Below, one piece after another: positions 8,504 to 17,526 of a stretch of DNA of 64,000 nt (its first letter is position 1; every line of letters begins with the position of its first letter). Both the position numbers and the translations under genes were made by a program. The notes under the pieces are model-generated. The model was not told the origin of the DNA and made no database searches. It saw nothing but the letters and a program-made list of their open reading frames with translations. The stretch is from contig CALBKM010000043.1 of assembly GCA_937895705.1 (NCBI GenBank), forward strand, positions 62,001 through 126,000, read 5' to 3'. The DNA comes from an uncultured Clostridia bacterium (GTDB taxonomy: Bacteria; Bacillota; Clostridia; Lachnospirales; Lachnospiraceae).

Positions 8504-10939
8504 ATGAAATTCGGTTTTTTTGATGATGCAAACAAAGAATACGTAATCACCACTCCTAAAACTCCGCTTCCGTGGATTAACTACCTTGGCTGCAACGATT
8601 TTTTCAGTCTGATTTCCAACACCTGCGGAGGTTACACCTTTTATAAGGATGCAAAGCTCCTTCGTCTGACCAGATATCGTTACAACGACATTCCGGCAGA
8701 TACCAACGGCAAATACCTTTACATAAAGGACGGTGACACCGTCTGGAATCCGGGTTGGCAGCCGACCAAGACCGAGCTTGATGCATATGAGTGCCGACAC
8801 GGTATCGGCTACAGCCGTTTCACCGGAAAAAAGAACGATGTGGAAGCTTCCGTTCTTACTTTTGTTCCGATGAACGATACCTGTGAGGTAAGTCAGCTTA
8901 CCCTCACCAACAATTCTTCTGCAAAGAAAGATTTACAGCTCTTCTCTTATGTTGAGTGGTGTCTTTGGAATGCGGATGACGACATGAAGAACTTCCAGAG
9001 AAACTTAAGTACCGGTGAGGTTGAGGTGGTAGGTTCCACCATTTTCCACAAGACCGAGTACAGAGAGCGTCGTAATCACTACGCTGTTTATTCCGTAAAT
9101 ACCGCTGTGGATGCCTTCGATACGAGCCGCGATGCATTCCTCGGTGCTTATCGTTCCGCAGCAAATCCGGAAGCCATCGAAAACGGTGCCTGCACCAATT
9201 CCATGGCCAGCGGTTGGTCTCCGATTGCTTCTCACCAGATTAACGTTTCTCTTAATCCGGGTGAAACCAAGACCTTCATCTTCGTATTAGGTTATATCGA
9301 GAATCCGCAAGATGAAAAGTGGGAGTCCCACAATATTATTAACAAGAAGCCGGCAAACGCGATGCTTGCCCGCTATCAGACCGATGCAGATGTAGAAAAA
9401 GCATTTGCAGAATTAAAGGCATATTGGGAGAAGCTTCTTTCCAAGTATACCGTATCTTCCGAAAACGACAAGGTAAACCGTATGGTAAATATCTGGAACC
9501 AGTACCAGTGTATGGTTACCTTTAATATGTCCCGTTCCGCTTCTTATTACGAATCCGGTATCGGCCGTGGTATGGGCTTCCGTGACTCTTGTCAGGACCT
9601 CCTCGGCTTCGTACATTTGATTCCGGACCGTGCAAGAGAGCGTATCATCGATATCGCTTCCACCCAGTTCGAAGACGGCAGCGCATATCATCAGTACCAG
9701 CCGCTTACCAAGAAGGGTAATGCGGATATCGGAAGCGGCTTCAACGATGACCCGTTATGGCTCATTGCAGGTACCTCTGCTTATGTCAGAGAGACCGGTG
9801 ACATCTCCATCTTAAACGAGACCGTACCGTATGACAATGACATGTCCGTAGCAACGTCCTTAATGGAACACTTAAAGCGTTCCTTAGACTATATTATTAA
9901 TCACAAGGGTCCGCATAACTTACCGTTAATCGGCCGTGCAGACTGGAATGACTGCCTCAACTTAAACTGCTTCTCCGAGCATCCGGGTGAGTCCTTCCAG
10001 ACCTTTGGTCCGAGCGAGGGTCCGGTAGCAGAGTCCGTATTTATCGCAGGTATGTTTGTAAAGTACGGTGAAGAGTACGCACAGCTGGCAGAGCTTCTCG
10101 GCGATACCGCAGAGGCTGAGCGTGCCCGTAAGGAAGTTAAGGTAATGTACGACGCCATCCTTGCAGACGGCTGGGACGGCGAATGGTTCGTACGTGCTTA
10201 CGATGCTTACAGCAACAAGGTAGGTTCCAAGGAATGTGAAGAAGGCCAGATTTTCATTGAGCCGCAGGGCTTCTGTGTTCTTGCAGGTGTCGGTGTAGAA
10301 GAAGGTCTTGCTAAGAAGGCTCTTGATTCCGTAAAGGAGCGTCTTGATACCAAGTACGGCGTAATGATTTTACAGCCGGCTTATACCAAGTATCATTTAG
10401 AGCTTGGCGAAATCACCTCCTACCCGCCGGGATACAAGGAAAACGCAGGTATTTTCTGCCACAACAATCCTTGGGTATCCATCGCAGAAACCGTAATCGG
10501 CAGAGGTGATCGTGCATTTGAGATTTATCAGAAGACTTGTCCTGCATATGTAGAAGAAATCAGTGAAATCCATCGTACCGAGCCGTATGTATACTCTCAG
10601 ATGGTAGCAGGCCGCGACGCAAAGTTCCACGGCGAAGCAAAGAACAGCTGGCTCACCGGTACCGCAGCATGGACCTTCGTAAACATCTCCCAGTACATCT
10701 TGGGTGTTTACCCGACCCACAACGGACTCTCCGTGAATCCGTGTGTTCCGAAGGGCTTCGGCGATTTCACTTTAACCAGAGCGTTCCGCGAAGGTGTTTA
10801 CAACATTACGGTAAAGAACCCGCAGAACGTAGAAAAGGGAGTTGTCTCCCTTACTGTAGACGGTGCAAAGGTAGACGGTCACGTTATCCCGTATGTAAAG
10901 GGAAAGACCGAGTACAATGTTACCGTAACCATGGGCTAA
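8504..10939 (+). CDS. Cellobiose phosphorylase (GH94)
   Basis: The enzyme cleaves cellobiose with phosphate into glucose 1-phosphate and glucose in the cytosol. At 811 residues it has the family's usual length. The start MKFGFFDDANKEYVIT and the stretch TPLPWINYLGCNDFFSLIS are characteristic of cellobiose phosphorylases. The general-acid aspartate lies in GRADWNDCLNLNCF near residue 480, and the C-terminal beta-sandwich follows the (alpha/alpha)6 barrel. There is no signal peptide. AAAAGGAG precedes the ATG. Codon choice is strongly biased (GGT, CGT, AAG), as in highly expressed genes. A LacI operator lies in the leader and a strong terminator follows. A cellodextrin-type relative is less likely given the N-terminus. 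Confidence 0.95.
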   Translation: MKFGFFDDANKEYVITTPKTPLPWINYLGCNDFFSLISNTCGGYTFYKDAKLLRLTRYRYNDIPADTNGKYLYIKDGDTVWNPGWQPTKTELDAYECRHGIGYSRFTGKKNDVEASVLTFVPMNDTCEVSQLTLTNNSSAKKDLQLFSYVEWCLWNADDDMKNFQRNLSTGEVEVVGSTIFHKTEYRERRNHYAVYSVNTAVDAFDTSRDAFLGAYRSAANPEAIENGACTNSMASGWSPIASHQINVSLNPGETKTFIFVLGYIENPQDEKWESHNIINKKPANAMLARYQTDADVEKAFAELKAYWEKLLSKYTVSSENDKVNRMVNIWNQYQCMVTFNMSRSASYYESGIGRGMGFRDSCQDLLGFVHLIPDRARERIIDIASTQFEDGSAYHQYQPLTKKGNADIGSGFNDDPLWLIAGTSAYVRETGDISILNETVPYDNDMSVATSLMEHLKRSLDYIINHKGPHNLPLIGRADWNDCLNLNCFSEHPGESFQTFGPSEGPVAESVFIAGMFVKYGEEYAQLAELLGDTAEAERARKEVKVMYDAILADGWDGEWFVRAYDAYSNKVGSKECEEGQIFIEPQGFCVLAGVGVEEGLAKKALDSVKERLDTKYGVMILQPAYTKYHLELGEITSYPPGYKENAGIFCHNNPWVSIAETVIGRGDRAFEIYQKTCPAYVEEISEIHRTEPYVYSQMVAGRDAKFHGEAKNSWLTGTAAWTFVNISQYILGVYPTHNGLSVNPCVPKGFGDFTLTRAFREGVYNITVKNPQNVEKGVVSLTVDGAKVDGHVIPYVKGKTEYNVTVTMG

Positions 10940-11001
10940 ATCAGTCCACACAAATTACGCTTATATCAATTTTTTGTTTATTCATTCCTTTCTTTCTCGC
11001 A

Positions 11002-11042
11002 AACAGCCTCCGGTCAAACCCCCGGAGGCTGTTTCACTTTTC
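11002..11042 (+). terminator. Bidirectional intrinsic terminator
   Basis: A 12-bp perfect stem, AACAGCCTCCGG / CCGGAGGCTGTT (11002-11013 and 11022-11033), is followed on the plus strand by TTTCACTTTT. It lies between the convergent phosphorylase and fucU-like genes and can serve both. Confidence 0.85.
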
Positions 11043-11480
11043 CTATAACACGCAACCTTTTTGCAAAATCACATTCGCATACTGACTGGTTTCCGAAGTA
11101 GCTATGACTGCGTATGCCTTCTTTGCCTCTTCATAAAACTCGAAGCGTTCCAGTTTCCGAATCACATCTACGCCCCGCTCTTCTGCCTTTGTTATCATCT
11201 CTTCGTAAGTCTTCCAGATAGATACATCCACATGATCTCCCGGTACCCGCTCCATGAGACTTACCGGCTTTTCCACATACTGATCCAGCGGGAACACCTC
11301 CAAAATCGCTTCTAAAATCTCCGGCACGCCGTGTCCGTCCATCCGGATGACGATACCGTTCTTTCCCATAGTTTCCGCCGGAAAGTTTCCGTCGGCAATG
11401 ACAATCGTATCACTGTGTCCCATCTCACAAAGCACCTTCAGTAACATTGGGGACAACATAGGGGATATTCCTTTTAACAT
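11043..11480 (-). CDS. RbsD/FucU-family sugar mutarotase
   Basis: The 145-residue protein has the family motif HSDTIVIADGNFPAET near residue 22 and the C-terminal ASTSE-like stretch VIATSETSQYANVILQKG. RbsD/FucU proteins catalyse anomer interconversion of ribose or L-fucose, and the FucU type is slightly longer, as here. The second ATG (11480) is preferred because AAAGGAGA gives normal spacing to it; the first ATG (11486) is too close. It is the last gene of a six-gene operon, 12 bases after the lactonase-like gene. L-galactose is 6-hydroxy-L-fucose, so a FucU-type mutarotase would fit the proposed L-galactose pathway. Confidence 0.88.
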   Translation of the reverse strand: MLKGISPMLSPMLLKVLCEMGHSDTIVIADGNFPAETMGKNGIVIRMDGHGVPEILEAILEVFPLDQYVEKPVSLMERVPGDHVDVSIWKTYEEMITKAEERGVDVIRKLERFEFYEEAKKAYAVIATSETSQYANVILQKGCVL

Positions 11481-11492
11481 ACACATTCTCCT

Positions 11493-12374
11493 TTACAACA
11501 TATTCGGGATTTCTTTCATCGCCGGAAGATTCTCAAATCCATAGAATTTCACTGCATTTTTGCCTAAAAAGGCTCTCTTCTCTTCCTCGGTCAGTTTAGA
11601 AGACTCCGCAATAAACCGTACCGCCATGGGATACGTAATATCCGTCATGGTTCTGGGATAATCGCTGCCCCACATCAGTTTCTCCATACCGCAGATGTCT
11701 CTCGCCTCCAAAATCGCATCAATGGCGGAAGGATACGGGTAAAACTCCTTATGAAACAGCCAGGTCAGTCCGCCGCTCTCGATATACACGTTTTTGTGCT
11801 TCGCCAGGGCAATCTGCTTCTGCCAGCCCGTCGTTGTTACCATACCGAAATGTCCGATGGCAATCTTTAGCTCCGGACACTTTCCAATCAGATATTCCAT
11901 CCCCTCCACCTGGGCGTCTCCGTCCGCTAAATCGATAGAAATAAACTTCCCTGCCTGCTCTGCCTTTCGAAATACGTTCAGGAGTTTTTTCAAATCCGGG
12001 TCTTTCAGGCGTCCGGCACAGATTTTCACACCGTCTGCACCCTCTAACAGAAAGTCATCCCTTTCCTCATAAAGAGAACAAATCTTTATCCGATCCGGAT
12101 ATTTTGCCTTTGCGGTAAGCAAATAGGCATCCTGATTTCCGTCAATATACTCCTGGGTTACCACACAGCCCGCTACGCAGGCGTAATCCATATTGGCAAT
12201 CAGGCGCTCCACCGTATTTCTGTCATCCTCCATATAAGGCGGCATCATCTGGCGCACTTCTCCTCCGAAATCGCTTTTGCCGTTTCCCACACCGACCACA
12301 GGCCTTCCGTTTACACAGCCCTTTTGTTTTTCCCAAAGATGCAAATGTGCATCCACTATCGTATACGTTCTCAT
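11493..12374 (-). CDS. COG3618 amidohydrolase, probable sugar 1,5-/1,4-lactonase
   Basis: This is a TIM-barrel amidohydrolase of the fuconolactonase/galactonolactonase group. VDAHLHLW near residue 7 gives the metal HxH pair, IAIGHFGM the later histidine, and WGSDYPRT the catalytic aspartate. Members hydrolyse aldonolactones such as L-fucono- and L-galactono-lactone in the cytosol. Its ATG overlaps the upstream uxaA-like stop by four bases, so it is translationally coupled. Its place between a sugar dehydrogenase, a mutarotase and aldonate enzymes strongly supports a lactonase role. A 2-pyrone-dicarboxylate hydrolase is an alternative in the superfamily but fits the context poorly. Confidence 0.87.
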   Translation of the reverse strand: MRTYTIVDAHLHLWEKQKGCVNGRPVVGVGNGKSDFGGEVRQMMPPYMEDDRNTVERLIANMDYACVAGCVVTQEYIDGNQDAYLLTAKAKYPDRIKICSLYEERDDFLLEGADGVKICAGRLKDPDLKKLLNVFRKAEQAGKFISIDLADGDAQVEGMEYLIGKCPELKIAIGHFGMVTTTGWQKQIALAKHKNVYIESGGLTWLFHKEFYPYPSAIDAILEARDICGMEKLMWGSDYPRTMTDITYPMAVRFIAESSKLTEEEKRAFLGKNAVKFYGFENLPAMKEIPNML

Positions 12375-13747
12375 AGCGTCACACCGTCCTTAAAAATCGC
12401 AATTTCACGATATCCGTTCCGTTCGTTACAGGTTTCTTCTCCGTTGGCAACCCGGATGATATACTCCATAAACTCCTTCGAAAGATCTGCGCCCGTAAGC
12501 ATCGGGCCTGCGTTAAAATCAATCCAGTTCTTCTTCGTCTCTGCCAGCATATCATTGGTGGCAATCTTTACCGTCGGCACCGGACTGCCCAAAGGAGTCC
12601 CCCGTCCCGTGGAAAACAGCACCATATGGCACCCTGCCGCCACCAGATTTGTTACCGCCACCATATCGTTTCCGGGACCGTTAAGAAGATTCAGACCGTT
12701 CTTTGCCACTCGGTCTCCGTAAGTCAGCACATCCACCACAGCAGCCCTTCCGCCCTTCTGGGTACAGCCGAGAGACTTTTCCTCCAAAGTAGTAATGCCT
12801 CCCGCTTTATTTCCCGGAGAAGGATTCTCGTAAATCTCCTGGTTGTGTCGAATAAAATAATCCTTAAAATCATTAATCAGCTGCACCGTCTTTTCAAACA
12901 CAGCCTCATCCACGCAGCGGTCCATTAAAATCGTTTCCGCACCGAACATTTCCGGCACTTCCGTCAACACTGTGCTGCCTCCTGCGGCAATCAGCATATC
13001 CGAAAATCGACCAATCAACGGATTGGCGGTAATCCCGGAAAAGCCGTCGGAACCGCCGCACTTTAAGCCCACCTTCAATTTCGAGATACTCACCGGCTGA
13101 CGGGCAAATGTAGCCGCATAAGCCTTTAATTCTTCAATGAGCCTTACTCCTTCCGCGATTTCATCCTCGAAATTCTGGGCATTTAAAAACCTCACACGGC
13201 GCTCATCCACAGCCCCCAGAACCTCTTTAAAAGAAGCGATGTTGTTATTCTCACAGCCCAGTCCCAACACCAGCACACCACCCGCATTGGGATGTTCTAC
13301 CAGTCCTTTTAAAATCTTCTGCGTTACCCCGTGATCGTCTCCCAGCTGAGAACAGCCGTAAGGATGCGGAAAGGAAAGCGCCCCCGTAAGACCGCTTAAC
13401 TTCTCGGCAATCTTATTGACACACCCCACCGTATTCACAATCCAGATATCGTTTCGAATCCCGATTTCACCGTTTTCCCTCACATACGCCTCAATCGTGT
13501 ACTCCGGCATCTCCGGCAACTCAAAGGACTTTGGGTGATACTCGTAGGTCAGTTTATCCTTTAAATTGGTTTTCAGATTGTCGGTATGTACCCATTCTCC
13601 TTCCCGGATATCCTTTATAGCATGTCCGATAGGAAAGCCGTACTTGATTACATTCTCTCCTGCCTTAATGTCACAAAGAGCAACTTTATGACCGGAGGAA
13701 ACCTCCACCGCCACATTGTCGGACGGGTGAATGATCAGTTGCTTCAT
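12371..13747 (-). CDS. uxaA: UxaA/GarD-family altronate dehydratase
   Basis: The family dehydrates D-altronate to 2-keto-3-deoxy-D-gluconate in an Fe-dependent reaction. Residues 1-80 are the small SAF-like domain (HKVALCDIKAGENVIKYG). The rest is the catalytic domain, with YVRENGEIGIRNDIW, FPHPYGCSQLGDDH and LKCGGSDGFSG, all conserved in UxaA. At 458 residues it is near normal. It overlaps uxaB by four bases upstream and the lactonase downstream by four. Galactarate dehydratase is a close relative, but the partner UxaB-like gene favours altronate. Confidence 0.9.
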   Translation of the reverse strand: MKQLIIHPSDNVAVEVSSGHKVALCDIKAGENVIKYGFPIGHAIKDIREGEWVHTDNLKTNLKDKLTYEYHPKSFELPEMPEYTIEAYVRENGEIGIRNDIWIVNTVGCVNKIAEKLSGLTGALSFPHPYGCSQLGDDHGVTQKILKGLVEHPNAGGVLVLGLGCENNNIASFKEVLGAVDERRVRFLNAQNFEDEIAEGVRLIEELKAYAATFARQPVSISKLKVGLKCGGSDGFSGITANPLIGRFSDMLIAAGGSTVLTEVPEMFGAETILMDRCVDEAVFEKTVQLINDFKDYFIRHNQEIYENPSPGNKAGGITTLEEKSLGCTQKGGRAAVVDVLTYGDRVAKNGLNLLNGPGNDMVAVTNLVAAGCHMVLFSTGRGTPLGSPVPTVKIATNDMLAETKKNWIDFNAGPMLTGADLSKEFMEYIIRVANGEETCNERNGYREIAIFKDGVTL

Positions 13748-15069
13748 GCAAGCACCTCCGCATATGCCTTCTGCTTTCCCTGAGTTGTCATCAATTCATA
13801 ATAATGTTCTACATCACCGAGCAGAAAAGACAAATCCCTGCCCCAATACTGCTCCTTTTTTAAAATCTCCGAAACCGACGCCTTCTTCATAAATGCCATA
13901 ATCTCTTCCCCGTCATTGGCCTCATCGGTCCGATAAAAGGCAATCAGAGCCGCCAAAGAAAAGGTCATACACTTCGGCAATACGCCTCGTTCCTCATAAT
14001 ACTCCAATAGTGTCGGAAGCACTCTCGCCTTGAACTTACTGACCGAATTTAACGCGATACTGAGAAGCTGATGCTTTACAAAGGGATTGGCAAAACGATC
14101 CAGCACCGCCTTGCCGAAAGCAATATCCTCTTCGGTATTTCCCAGAGTCGGAATAATTTCCTCCGATAAGGTCTTATCCAAGAACGCCCGCACCGTCTCA
14201 TCCTCCAGACATTCTTTTACGGTAGAAAGGCCGTACAAACGCGCCGCCAGTACCATAGAGGTATGTGCCCCGTTTAAAATACGTACCTTTCTCTTTTTAT
14301 ACGGTTTTACATCCGGAGTCCAGATGACATTCACCCCAGCCGCCTTAAGCGGAAATTCCTTTTCAAAATCACCTTCGATGACCCACAGATGGAAAATCTC
14401 CGCAGTGTTCATAAGCTTGTCCTCTTCCCCGAGAAAGGCTGTCAGTTCCTCCGCTTCATCCTTCGGATAACCGGTACAAATCCGGTCCACCAGCGTGTTG
14501 CAGAAATGATTTTCCTGCTGTACCCACCGAACAAACTCCTCGGACAAATCCCAAAGCTTCGCATACTTTAACACACAGTCCAACAGTTCTTTTCCATTGT
14601 TGTCAATGAGTTCACAGGACAGAATAATAAAGCCTGCCAGACCCGCATCAAAGCGCTCGTACAACAACCTTGTGAGCTTCGCCGGAAAAGACTTCGGCGG
14701 TGCATCGTCAAATCCTTCCGTGCCCAAATACTCAATGCCGGCTTCCGTGGTGTTGGAAATAATCACCCGCATGTCCGGATTGTGAGCCAGCTTCAGATAT
14801 TCCGCATAGTCCGTATACGGGTCCACCCCTCTGGATATGGACGTCACCTTAATACACTCATTTACCACTTTTCCGTTTTCGATTCCCCGCAAAAACTGGT
14901 GATACACACCCTTCTGCTCGTTAATGACCGGAATCAGGCCCTTTGCAATGGGCTGTACCGCAACCACCTTACCGTCATACAATCCCTGCTCGTTCATTTT
15001 ATGTACAAACACATCGGCAAAACTTCTTAAAAAGCCGCCTTCTCCGAACTGAATTATAGTTTCCTTCAT
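13744..15069 (-). CDS. uxaB: UxaB-like tagaturonate reductase (mannitol dehydrogenase family)
   Basis: This NADH-dependent polyol dehydrogenase family member should interconvert D-tagaturonate and D-altronate. The N-terminal dinucleotide loop reads IIQFGEGGFLRSF, and the C-terminal domain holds KVRILNGAHTSMVLA with the catalytic Lys-Asn-His region and later NPFVKHQLLSIALN. Length is 441 residues, slightly short of Escherichia coli UxaB. It lies 23 bases after the LgoD-like gene and overlaps uxaA by four bases. Fructuronate reductase (UxuB) is the alternative, but pairing with UxaA favours tagaturonate. Confidence 0.88.
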   Translation of the reverse strand: MKETIIQFGEGGFLRSFADVFVHKMNEQGLYDGKVVAVQPIAKGLIPVINEQKGVYHQFLRGIENGKVVNECIKVTSISRGVDPYTDYAEYLKLAHNPDMRVIISNTTEAGIEYLGTEGFDDAPPKSFPAKLTRLLYERFDAGLAGFIILSCELIDNNGKELLDCVLKYAKLWDLSEEFVRWVQQENHFCNTLVDRICTGYPKDEAEELTAFLGEEDKLMNTAEIFHLWVIEGDFEKEFPLKAAGVNVIWTPDVKPYKKRKVRILNGAHTSMVLAARLYGLSTVKECLEDETVRAFLDKTLSEEIIPTLGNTEEDIAFGKAVLDRFANPFVKHQLLSIALNSVSKFKARVLPTLLEYYEERGVLPKCMTFSLAALIAFYRTDEANDGEEIMAFMKKASVSEILKKEQYWGRDLSFLLGDVEHYYELMTTQGKQKAYAEVLA

Positions 15070-15092
15070 ACTATCATTCCTTTCCGTCAGAA

Positions 15093-16106
15093 CTACATCT
15101 CAATCAATACCTTAGACAAACTGCCGTCGTTTTCCGCCAATGCCTTAAAGGCCTCGTCGGCACGTTCCATCGGATACACGGCACTAACCATATCCAACAC
15201 ATTGACTTCTCCGCCCGAAATTAGGTCGATAACGGCCTTAAAATCACTTGCATAGGAATTTCTGCTGCCGAACACATTTAACTCCTTCTTGAGCAAAATA
15301 GAGTGTAAGAACGTGGTCTCCTTCTTGCCGTTTCCGATTAAAATAATATTTGCCGCGAAAGCCGCACATTCGATGCAGGAAAGAAATGTCACGGAAAGTC
15401 CGCAGGCTTCCACACATACGTCAAAACCGTTACCATTCGTAATCTTCATGGTCTCTTCCTTTATGTCGCTTGTCGCGGAATTAATTACACCCGTTGCTCC
15501 GAAGTGCAGCGCCTTTTCCAGTCTGCCCTCCAATACATCAGCTACATAAACCTCAGCCCCCTGTGTCTTCGCCGCAATCAGTGCAAACAAACCGATTGGT
15601 CCCGCACCTACCACAAGCACCTTATCTCCCGGCTTTACCGGTGCTCTGTGCAGAGCATGATAACTGATGGTAAAAGGCTCCACAAGCGCCAACTCTTTTG
15701 CGGACAATCCCTTTCCGTCGTAAATACGTTCCACCGGCATCACAATATACTCCCGGAAGCTTCCGTCTCTCTGCACACCCATGGTCTGGTTGTCGGTACA
15801 GCAGTTTACAAAGCCTCTCCGACAGGAATAACAGGTGCCGCAGTTAAAGTACGGATTGGCGGTTACAATATCTCCCGGTTTCAAACCTTTGTCGTTTTCC
15901 GGAATCGATACAATTTCCGCACTGAACTCATGTCCCGGAATTCGCGGGTAGGTAGTGAACGGCTGGTTTCCCGTATAACTTGCCACATCCGCACCGCACA
16001 CACCGCAGTACAACACCTTTAACAGGGCTTCTCCCTCCTTCGGCACCGGCATTTCGGTATCGGTTACCGCAATCTCAAACGGCTTTTCGATTAATACAGT
16101 TTTCAT
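15093..16106 (-). CDS. Zn-dependent MDR dehydrogenase, LgoD-like (probable L-galactonate 5-dehydrogenase)
   Basis: This is a 337-residue zinc alcohol dehydrogenase. The catalytic zinc site includes CGVCGADVAS and GHEFSAEIVS, and the structural zinc site has four cysteines in NCGTCYSCRRGFVNCC. The NAD loop is VLVVGAGPIGL. The stretch TGNQPFTTYPRIPGHE and the NCC...MGVQRDGSFREY segment resemble Escherichia coli LgoD (YjjN), which oxidises L-galactonate to D-tagaturonate. That product is exactly the substrate of the UxaB-like enzyme encoded next. Start 16106 follows AAAAGGAG; the longer frame has no site. The specific substrate is inferred from resemblance and context. Confidence 0.8.
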   Translation of the reverse strand: MKTVLIEKPFEIAVTDTEMPVPKEGEALLKVLYCGVCGADVASYTGNQPFTTYPRIPGHEFSAEIVSIPENDKGLKPGDIVTANPYFNCGTCYSCRRGFVNCCTDNQTMGVQRDGSFREYIVMPVERIYDGKGLSAKELALVEPFTISYHALHRAPVKPGDKVLVVGAGPIGLFALIAAKTQGAEVYVADVLEGRLEKALHFGATGVINSATSDIKEETMKITNGNGFDVCVEACGLSVTFLSCIECAAFAANIILIGNGKKETTFLHSILLKKELNVFGSRNSYASDFKAVIDLISGGEVNVLDMVSAVYPMERADEAFKALAENDGSLSKVLIEM

Positions 16107-16181
16107 AGTGTTTATCTCCTTTTCGTTCTGTTTTCCGGATTCTCCCGTACACTCTGCCGGAAGCATCCGTCCTTCTGCCCT

Positions 16182-17384
16182 TTACTCAGTTTCCACGTAA
16201 TTCTTATTCCAGATGACCGCTGTCTTCATCGGTGCATTCTTGCTGTAAATTCTGCCACGATACGCTCCCATCGGGTCTTTCGTAAATTCCTCTTTGTCAA
16301 TCAACTCCACGATTTCATCGTATCGACTCTTCGCCAAAAGCTCAATTGCCTCCTCCATATGGTCCTGACGGAAATTAATGGAACCGAAAATCAAATGATT
16401 TTCAAATCCGAAAGGCATGGTATCGAAGGTCACCTTCGGTCCCAAGGAAAAACTGTTGTAAATACCGTTGCAACCCAGTACCTTATGTTCAAAAGCTACC
16501 CGATGCTCTACGTTGCTTCCGCTGACGCCGATAAATGTAGAGGCTCGTCCGCCCAGCTTCTCTACAATTGCCTTTGCCAGTTCTTCCTCACTGCCATAAG
16601 CATTTTGCAAATACTCCGCCTTGGCCTGCTTCAGTGCAAATCTCACCTTCGGGGAGTCCTTAGGGCTTCTGCCTACAAACAATACCTTGGCATCCGGATG
16701 ATTCTGTTTAATCAAATCCCCAATAAACATACCGGTGGTACCCAGTCCGAAAATCACGGTGCGGTCAAAAATCTCTTCCTTGGCAACCGCCCGCGCCTCT
16801 TCCTCACAACACTTATACTTTTTCATAGCCACACGGAAATTGTGGGCGCTTCCCAAATCCTCCATACGTTCCAACTGGAACAACATACAGGCGAACGGAT
16901 CCGGGAATACCATCTTTTTTGCAAAGGACAACTTTAACTTCCCATTTTCCACATATCCTTCCGGAATCGGCAACAGCATATCCGGGTGAAAATACTGCTT
17001 ATCGCAAAACAAACCGTCCGCCCCGTCGCAGCCGTACTCAAAATAAGTCTCCTCCTCCGTGTAACGGGTCGGGTCATAGCTGTTTCCGCCGCGAATCAGC
17101 ACAATCGCAAAGCGATTCTGGGAAGGCACCCATACAATCCCCTCATGTCCGTTAATAAGGCGGTTCGTTCCTTCCGGAAACTTCGATGTGAGCTTCCCTT
17201 CGCTTCCCATATGCATCAGCTCATTGTCCGTTCCGCAAAAGCCCACCATAACCGGTTCGCAAAGCACCGCTTCCTTTTCCTCTTCTCCCCGAAGTCTTCT
17301 GCGCTTTGTATTAAAAATTTCCACATCACCGTACACCAACGGCTTTTCGGCATCATTCTGAAAATAGGTACCCTTTACAATCAT
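16182..17384 (-). CDS. Glucose 1-dehydrogenase-like MDR sugar dehydrogenase
   Basis: The 400-residue medium-chain dehydrogenase resembles the archaeal-type glucose dehydrogenases. MVGFCGTDNELMHMG provides the zinc cysteine, INGHEGIVWV the histidine region, and VIFGLGTTGMFIGDLI the nucleotide loop. It lacks the usual four-cysteine structural zinc cluster. By family it would oxidise an aldose at C1 to the lactone. As first gene of the operon it is the best candidate for the opening step of the proposed pathway. AGGAGG sits seven bases before the ATG. A 75-base gap separates it from the next gene. The sugar is not identified by sequence alone. Confidence 0.78.
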   Translation of the reverse strand: MIVKGTYFQNDAEKPLVYGDVEIFNTKRRRLRGEEEKEAVLCEPVMVGFCGTDNELMHMGSEGKLTSKFPEGTNRLINGHEGIVWVPSQNRFAIVLIRGGNSYDPTRYTEEETYFEYGCDGADGLFCDKQYFHPDMLLPIPEGYVENGKLKLSFAKKMVFPDPFACMLFQLERMEDLGSAHNFRVAMKKYKCCEEEARAVAKEEIFDRTVIFGLGTTGMFIGDLIKQNHPDAKVLFVGRSPKDSPKVRFALKQAKAEYLQNAYGSEEELAKAIVEKLGGRASTFIGVSGSNVEHRVAFEHKVLGCNGIYNSFSLGPKVTFDTMPFGFENHLIFGSINFRQDHMEEAIELLAKSRYDEIVELIDKEEFTKDPMGAYRGRIYSKNAPMKTAVIWNKNYVETE

Positions 17385-17446
17385 GTACTGCTCCTCCTGT
17401 CGGTTATTTCCGGTGCAACGTTTTGTATATACGATGTACCATCTTC

Positions 17447-17475
17447 ATTATACAAGAAACCCCCGGGATTTTCAG
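17447..17475 (-). promoter_or_regulatory. Possible promoter of the six-gene sugar operon
   Basis: On the minus strand TATAAT (17447-17452) lies 17 bases after CTGAAA (17470-17475), a weak -35. It overlaps the distal arm of the upstream terminator. The leader to the first ATG is about 55 bases. Confidence 0.45.
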
Positions 17476-17504
17476 TCATATATCCGACTTTCTCCCAGGG
17501 GTAA
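17455..17504 (-). terminator. Intrinsic terminator after the deacetylase gene
   Basis: Arms ACCCCTGGGA and TCCCGGGGGT (minus strand; 17495-17504 and 17459-17468) pair over 10 bp with one G-T pair. An inner AGTC/GACT pairing sits in the loop. TTTCTTG follows on the minus strand. It separates the deacetylase operon from the sugar operon. Confidence 0.75.
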
Positions 17505-17526
17505 TGGCACATATTCGTAGTTTTAC

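Noticed and set aside
8396..8800. 134-residue minus-strand frame over the phosphorylase promoter and start
   Set aside because: It is antisense to the highly conserved phosphorylase N-terminus and covers its promoter; there is no RBS or domain.
11043..17384. Reading the sugar operon as a classical galacturonate (uxaCBA) operon
   Set aside because: There is no uronate isomerase (UxaC), while a lactonase-like enzyme, a mutarotase and two dehydrogenases are present; these fit a neutral sugar entering by oxidation better.
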